Source: Candidatus Bathyarchaeum sp.
Lineage (GTDB): Archaea; Thermoproteota; Bathyarchaeia; Bathyarchaeales; Bathyarchaeaceae
Length of the DNA stretch: 7,762 nt
Direction: 5' to 3'
Assembly: GCA_003096235.1 (NCBI GenBank)
Contig: PIXT01000233.1
Location: 1 to 7,762 of the forward strand
Numbering within the stretch: position 1 is the first letter of the stretch; every line of letters starts with the position of its first letter. This document shows positions 4,796 to 7,762 of this stretch, in pieces. The translations under genes were made by a program, and so were the position numbers. The notes under the pieces were generated by a model. The model saw only the letters and a program-made list of their open reading frames with translations, was not told the origin of the DNA and made no database searches.

Positions 4796-7348
4796 ATGAG
4801 AACATCAAATAAACCAAAATTCAAATTAACAATTGCTTTGACATTTCTTTTGCTGTCTTCTATTACGCTGATTATGCTGCCGTCTCAGTCTGTTATTGCT
4901 CAACCTTCTGCAGAACAACCAACCAGTGGACCACTGCCAAGTGGTGCCACTCCTGCTGTGACAGTTAATACACAAGCTCGTATCAGCTTAAGACCTGCCA
5001 CCATAGGAGTTGGTCAAACCTTCTTGGTTAACCTGTGGACTAATCCTGGAACTCACGTAGAACGTTTTCATCCGGACTACAAAGTTACAATCACTAGCCC
5101 TAGCGGAAAAGAAAACGTCGTTACGATTGATTCCTACTGTGCGGACGCAACTGCATGGTTTGAATGGATCGCAGACGAGGTAGGAGAGTGGAAAATCAAA
5201 TTTGATTTCGAAGGAACATATTTCCCTGCCGGGCTTTACTACCAAGGAATAATTTACCCTGACTTGGATGCTATTGGTGATTATTCAGTTGGCATGTTTT
5301 CCGGACCAAAGGAGCTTGATTCAGTCTACTATATGCCCAGTTCAACCCCAGAGCAAACGCTTGTAGTGCAAGAAGACATGATTTACTCTTGGCCTATATC
5401 AGACCTACCAACTGACTACTGGAAACGACCAATATCACCAGAGAACAGAGAGTGGTGGACAATTGCAGGTGACTTTCCATGGCATGGTCCAGCGACAAGT
5501 TCTGTGTTTGAGGAACTCTATCCTGATACAAACACCCACTGGAGTAATGACTACAAGTTTACTCCTTGGGTTCAAGCGCCAAACACTTCTCACATAGTGT
5601 GGAAGGAAGTTGGTCAAACTGCTGCGGGTCTCATCGGAGGAGACGAAGGCAGTGACTCCTATAACGCAGAACGCAGTAGGGCCGCTGCTCCAAACATCAT
5701 CTTGAGTGGCAGAGCTTTCCAGAGCTACACAAAACCTGGAAGTGGTAAGACTGCAGTAACCTATTGGAAATGCTACGACATCCGCACAGGCGAACTTTTC
5801 TGGGAACGCCCACTAGAAGCGGGTGAAAGTGCACCTACAGTAATTTGCTATGAAACTGCTGATCCAGCTGTGCCTGGCACCAACTTCAAGTCATCACAGA
5901 GTGTAAGTCTCGTGTACATAGGCGGCGGTCGAATGCTGAAGTATGATCCATGGACTGGCGCTTTGAGCATTAACTGTTCAATTGCTCCATTGACTTCAAG
6001 TACCTACTACATGAACGGATACGCATTGGGCGTCCAGAGTCTTGGCGGTGGAGAATACCGTTTGATTAACTGGACGACGCTTTCAAGTGGCACCACTTTG
6101 GCTTCAAGGATGGTAAGCAATACAACTTATGCGCGGAGCAGCCTGCCCACATTCCAAGATTGGAGTACTTGTTTAGGCGCCGCAGTGTCTAACATCGAAA
6201 AATCTGGAGCATGGGTTGGCTTTACAGTATATGGTTACGATTTGCTAACGGGCGAGGAACTATGGACTGACACAGTTGACGAATGGTATTACAGCTCTCG
6301 ATCTGGTCTTGCTGATCATGGGAAATTCGCTATAGACACAATGAATGGGTATTGGCTGGCTTGGGATCTGAAGACAGGACAGTTAGCATGGCAAAGCGAG
6401 ATGATGGATTATCCTTGGGATGCATCTGGCTTTGGATCTTACGGTGTAGAATCTGCTTACGGTATGATTTACTGGTCAGGTTACACTGCTCAATACGCTT
6501 TTGACTGGGATGACGGAAGCATAGTTTGGAAATTCAAATACGCTAGTGTACCATATGAAACTCCATATAGTGGCTACGTTTCATTCCGCGGTTATCCACT
6601 GGTTGCTGATGGAAAAATCTACGCGTACAATGATGAGCACTCACCAACTTCGCCTATCACCAGAGGATGGAATCTCTTCTGCTTAGACGCTATTACAGGT
6701 GACCCGCTGTGGAACATTACTGGTAGCATACGTCCATACGCAATAGCTGACGGTTACCTCGCAGGCTCCAGCATGTATGACGGATATCTGTACATGTTTG
6801 GCAAGGGCCAAAGCGAAACAACCGTAACGGCTCCTGATGTTTCAGTACCTAAGGGAACAGCAATGACAATAAGAGGCACAGTTCTTGATTTGTCGCCTGC
6901 TCAGCCAGAAACGCCATGTGTTTCAGTTGACTCAATGAGCACACAGATGATGTATTTGCATATGCAACGCCCAATCGACGGACTTTGGCACGAAGACACA
7001 ATCACTGGGGTATCCGTAGTTCTAAGTGCAATAGCTGAAGACGGATCTTACATAGACATCGGAACGGTAACAACTGATGGCTACACAGGAACATTTGGAA
7101 AAGCTTGGACTCCAACCGCAGAAGGTACCTACAAAATAGTTGCCTCCTTCGCAGGTGACGACTCTTACGGTAGCTCAACCGCAACAACGTATGTTACAGT
7201 TGGTGCGGCAACAGTAGTATCACAGCCAATTGAACCCGAAGAAGCCACAACTGGTATCATCAGCACTGAACTAGCAATTGCATTAGCCGTTGTTGCTGCA
7301 TGCATCATTGGTGCAGTAGCTTACTTCGCGATACTAAAACGAAAATAA
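4796..7348 (+). CDS. Surface-anchored PQQ-like beta-propeller protein with Ig-like domains
   Basis: An 850-aa exported protein. The signal peptide (1-35, cut near VIA-Q) is followed by a Ser/Pro/Gln-rich linker and an N-terminal beta-sandwich (about 55-145) with TSPSGKENVVTID and a GEWKIKFDFEG strand, like surface Ig-like folds. A tryptophan-rich link, YWKRPISPENREWW (208-221), leads into the propeller. PQQ-type blades end in a turn of the form D-x-x-TG-x-x-x-W: 328-336 (DIRTGELFW), 384-390 (degenerate), 482-490 (LLTGEELW), 524-532 (LKTGQLAW), 570-578 (DDGSIVW) and 631-639 (AITGDPLW). Residues about 675-805 form an Ig-like domain (GTYKIVASFAGDDSYGSS is the classic end strand). A short EPEE linker, a membrane helix (about 824-846) and LKRK close the protein. 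Five sequons are present. PQQ-like blades do not prove cofactor binding; a dehydrogenase is not indicated. Such proteins, often in many copies, are familiar from Bathyarchaeia. Likely role: ligand or polymer binding at the cell surface (inference). Confidence 0.93.
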   Translation: MRTSNKPKFKLTIALTFLLLSSITLIMLPSQSVIAQPSAEQPTSGPLPSGATPAVTVNTQARISLRPATIGVGQTFLVNLWTNPGTHVERFHPDYKVTITSPSGKENVVTIDSYCADATAWFEWIADEVGEWKIKFDFEGTYFPAGLYYQGIIYPDLDAIGDYSVGMFSGPKELDSVYYMPSSTPEQTLVVQEDMIYSWPISDLPTDYWKRPISPENREWWTIAGDFPWHGPATSSVFEELYPDTNTHWSNDYKFTPWVQAPNTSHIVWKEVGQTAAGLIGGDEGSDSYNAERSRAAAPNIILSGRAFQSYTKPGSGKTAVTYWKCYDIRTGELFWERPLEAGESAPTVICYETADPAVPGTNFKSSQSVSLVYIGGGRMLKYDPWTGALSINCSIAPLTSSTYYMNGYALGVQSLGGGEYRLINWTTLSSGTTLASRMVSNTTYARSSLPTFQDWSTCLGAAVSNIEKSGAWVGFTVYGYDLLTGEELWTDTVDEWYYSSRSGLADHGKFAIDTMNGYWLAWDLKTGQLAWQSEMMDYPWDASGFGSYGVESAYGMIYWSGYTAQYAFDWDDGSIVWKFKYASVPYETPYSGYVSFRGYPLVADGKIYAYNDEHSPTSPITRGWNLFCLDAITGDPLWNITGSIRPYAIADGYLAGSSMYDGYLYMFGKGQSETTVTAPDVSVPKGTAMTIRGTVLDLSPAQPETPCVSVDSMSTQMMYLHMQRPIDGLWHEDTITGVSVVLSAIAEDGSYIDIGTVTTDGYTGTFGKAWTPTAEGTYKIVASFAGDDSYGSSTATTYVTVGAATVVSQPIEPEEATTGIISTELAIALAVVAACIIGAVAYFAILKRK

Positions 7349-7372
7349 ACGGAGAAGAAACCAAAATTTTTC

Positions 7373-7392
7373 CTCCCTTTTTTTTGTGGGAG
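7373..7392 (+). terminator. Hairpin/T8 terminator after the propeller gene
   Basis: CTCCC (7373-7377) pairs with GGGAG (7388-7392) around a loop that contains eight consecutive T residues (7378-7385). It begins 24 bp after the stop codon. Termination in archaea could occur at the T8 itself; the hairpin may protect the 3' end or act on read-through transcripts. Confidence 0.65.
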
Positions 7393-7405
7393 TATATGAC
7401 TAAAC

Positions 7406-7519
7406 GGAATAAGGGCCTGAAAATTCTTCGAGCACAGGAAACTGCGTCTGATTCTCTTGTCTGGAGATCTGTACTCATCAACACTTTCTTGTGTAGGAGT
7501 CTCAGGAAACCCTTATTCC
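7406..7519 (+). ncRNA. Candidate structured RNA (four-way junction) or small inverted-repeat element
   Basis: GGAATAAGGG (7406-7415) and CCCTTATTCC (7510-7519) are perfectly complementary. The stem continues, after a 3-nt bulge (AAA 7507-7509), as CCTGA (7416-7420) with TCAGG (7502-7506). Three arms fit inside: 7432-7447, a CAG/CTG stem capped by a GAAA tetraloop and extended past one A-C mismatch; 7450-7469, GA-TCTC with GAGA-TC, one bulged T, 7-nt loop; and 7473-7500, ACTC/GAGT plus ACAC/GTGT separated by a small internal loop. I do not recognise the fold as 5S rRNA, SRP RNA, RNase P or tRNA. The trinucleotide AAC flanks both ends (7403-7405 and 7520-7522), so a miniature transposable element with terminal inverted repeats and a 3-bp target duplication is a real alternative. 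Because the structure is nearly self-complementary, the strand is uncertain. No clear promoter of its own was seen. Confidence 0.4.
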
Positions 7520-7561
7520 AACAGTTGTCTACCTTCTACGGCCAATAAACCGTCAAAGAAC

Positions 7562-7703
7562 AGAGGACTGAAAAAGGAAGATAAAAAAATGATTTTCCGT
7601 CCTAAAACCTCGTCTATTTTTTGTTGCCGTGTAACTTTTCTCTTTTTACACAACATTTGAGAAACATTAAAAATTGTGTTAAACCGTTTTTGTTGTGTTT
7701 AGC
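7562..7703 (+). other. AT-rich leader region with overlapping hairpins
   Basis: No protein gene is seen between the candidate RNA and the next likely start. AGGAC (7564-7568) can pair with GTCCT (7599-7603), continued by GGAA/TTCC (7576-7579 with 7595-7598), and a T6 run follows at 7617-7622; this could be a terminator for the RNA candidate. Next come hairpin 1 (GTGTAA 7629-7634 with TTACAC 7646-7651), hairpin 2 (ACACAA 7648-7653 with TTGTGT 7674-7679) and hairpin 3 (7678-7684 with 7697-7703, one G-U pair). Adjacent hairpins share bases and exclude each other. In AT-rich DNA such short stems can arise by chance. Confidence 0.35.
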
Positions 7704-7734
7704 AAAAGAATAACAAAAACTTGATGGTGTTAAC

Positions 7735-7762
7735 GTGAAACCTCAAACCATGCGTTTTTTCC
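7735..7762 (+). CDS. Possible start of the next gene (partial)
   Basis: GTG at 7735 opens a frame that stays open to the window edge and reads MKPQTMRFF. GGTG at 7726-7729 lies 5 nt upstream, in a GATGGTGTT context that resembles the ribosome sites of the other genes here. An in-frame ATG at 7750 is an alternative start. The basic residues followed by FF would suit the beginning of a signal peptide or membrane protein, but nine codons are too few to say more. An AT-rich ATTAAAAAT at 7666-7674 is a possible TATA element. Confidence 0.4.

Noticed and set aside
5569..5580. tRNA T-loop-like GGTTCAAGCGCC
   Set aside because: It lies inside the propeller gene in frame and has no acceptor stem, D-arm or anticodon arm around it.
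7432..7450. Resemblance of ACAGGAAACTGCGTC to the conserved GAGGAAAGTCC region of RNase P RNA
   Set aside because: The other universally conserved RNase P segments (such as ACAGAA with its downstream partner) are absent and the segment is far too short.
7396..7548. 50-codon plus-strand frame beginning MTKRNKGLK
   Set aside because: No proper ribosome site, no recognisable motif, and it coincides with the inverted-repeat fold at 7406-7519; the longer frame from 7300 only overlaps the end of the propeller gene.
7457..7660. 67-codon plus-strand frame
   Set aside because: Low-complexity composition, no ribosome site, and it runs through the hairpin region; judged chance.

Overview
The window looks like a chromosome fragment from an uncultivated archaeon, most probably of the Bathyarchaeia (former MCG) type. 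The evidence is indirect: GGTGA/GAGGTGA ribosome-binding sites, T-tract terminators, a clear TATA box, exported proteins rich in Asn-X-Ser/Thr sequons with a C-terminal membrane anchor followed by basic residues, and a large PQQ-like propeller surface protein with the YWxRPIxxENREW segment that I recall from that lineage. No taxonomic marker gene is present, so the assignment is an inference.

Positions 1-2592 (+) hold an ABC importer operon of the cobalamin/ferric-siderophore/heme class: the last 60 codons of the substrate-binding protein, a complete FecCD/BtuC-type permease, and an ATPase fused to a C-terminal Rossmann-like domain of about 160 residues. Together they would capture a metal chelate or corrinoid outside the cell and pump it in. 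The substrate cannot be fixed from sequence; cobalamin is a reasonable guess because long BtuD-like ATPases of this layout are annotated as such in archaea.

Positions 2612-4536 hold two divergently transcribed genes for exported proteins of unknown function. The minus-strand gene (347 aa) encodes a signal peptide, an acidic helical body and a Gly/Ser/Gln tail, and it converges on the ABC operon with only 19 bp between the stop codons. The plus-strand gene (244 aa) encodes a signal peptide, an ectodomain with ten sequons and a C-terminal membrane anchor. Between their starts lies a perfect 12-bp inverted repeat with a 37-bp spacer, well placed to be a shared control site.

Positions 4537-4795 are AT-rich: a T-rich terminator for the 244-aa gene, then a TATA box for the next gene. 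Positions 4796-7348 (+) encode an 850-aa cell-surface protein: signal peptide, N-terminal beta-sandwich, PQQ-like beta-propeller, C-terminal Ig-like domain and membrane anchor.

Positions 7349-7734 contain no convincing protein gene. They hold a hairpin/T8 terminator, a 114-nt segment (7406-7519) that folds on paper into a four-way junction closed by a 10+5 bp stem (candidate structured RNA, or a small inverted-repeat element), and an AT-rich stretch with three overlapping, mutually exclusive hairpins. A likely next gene begins at GTG 7735 and runs off the window.
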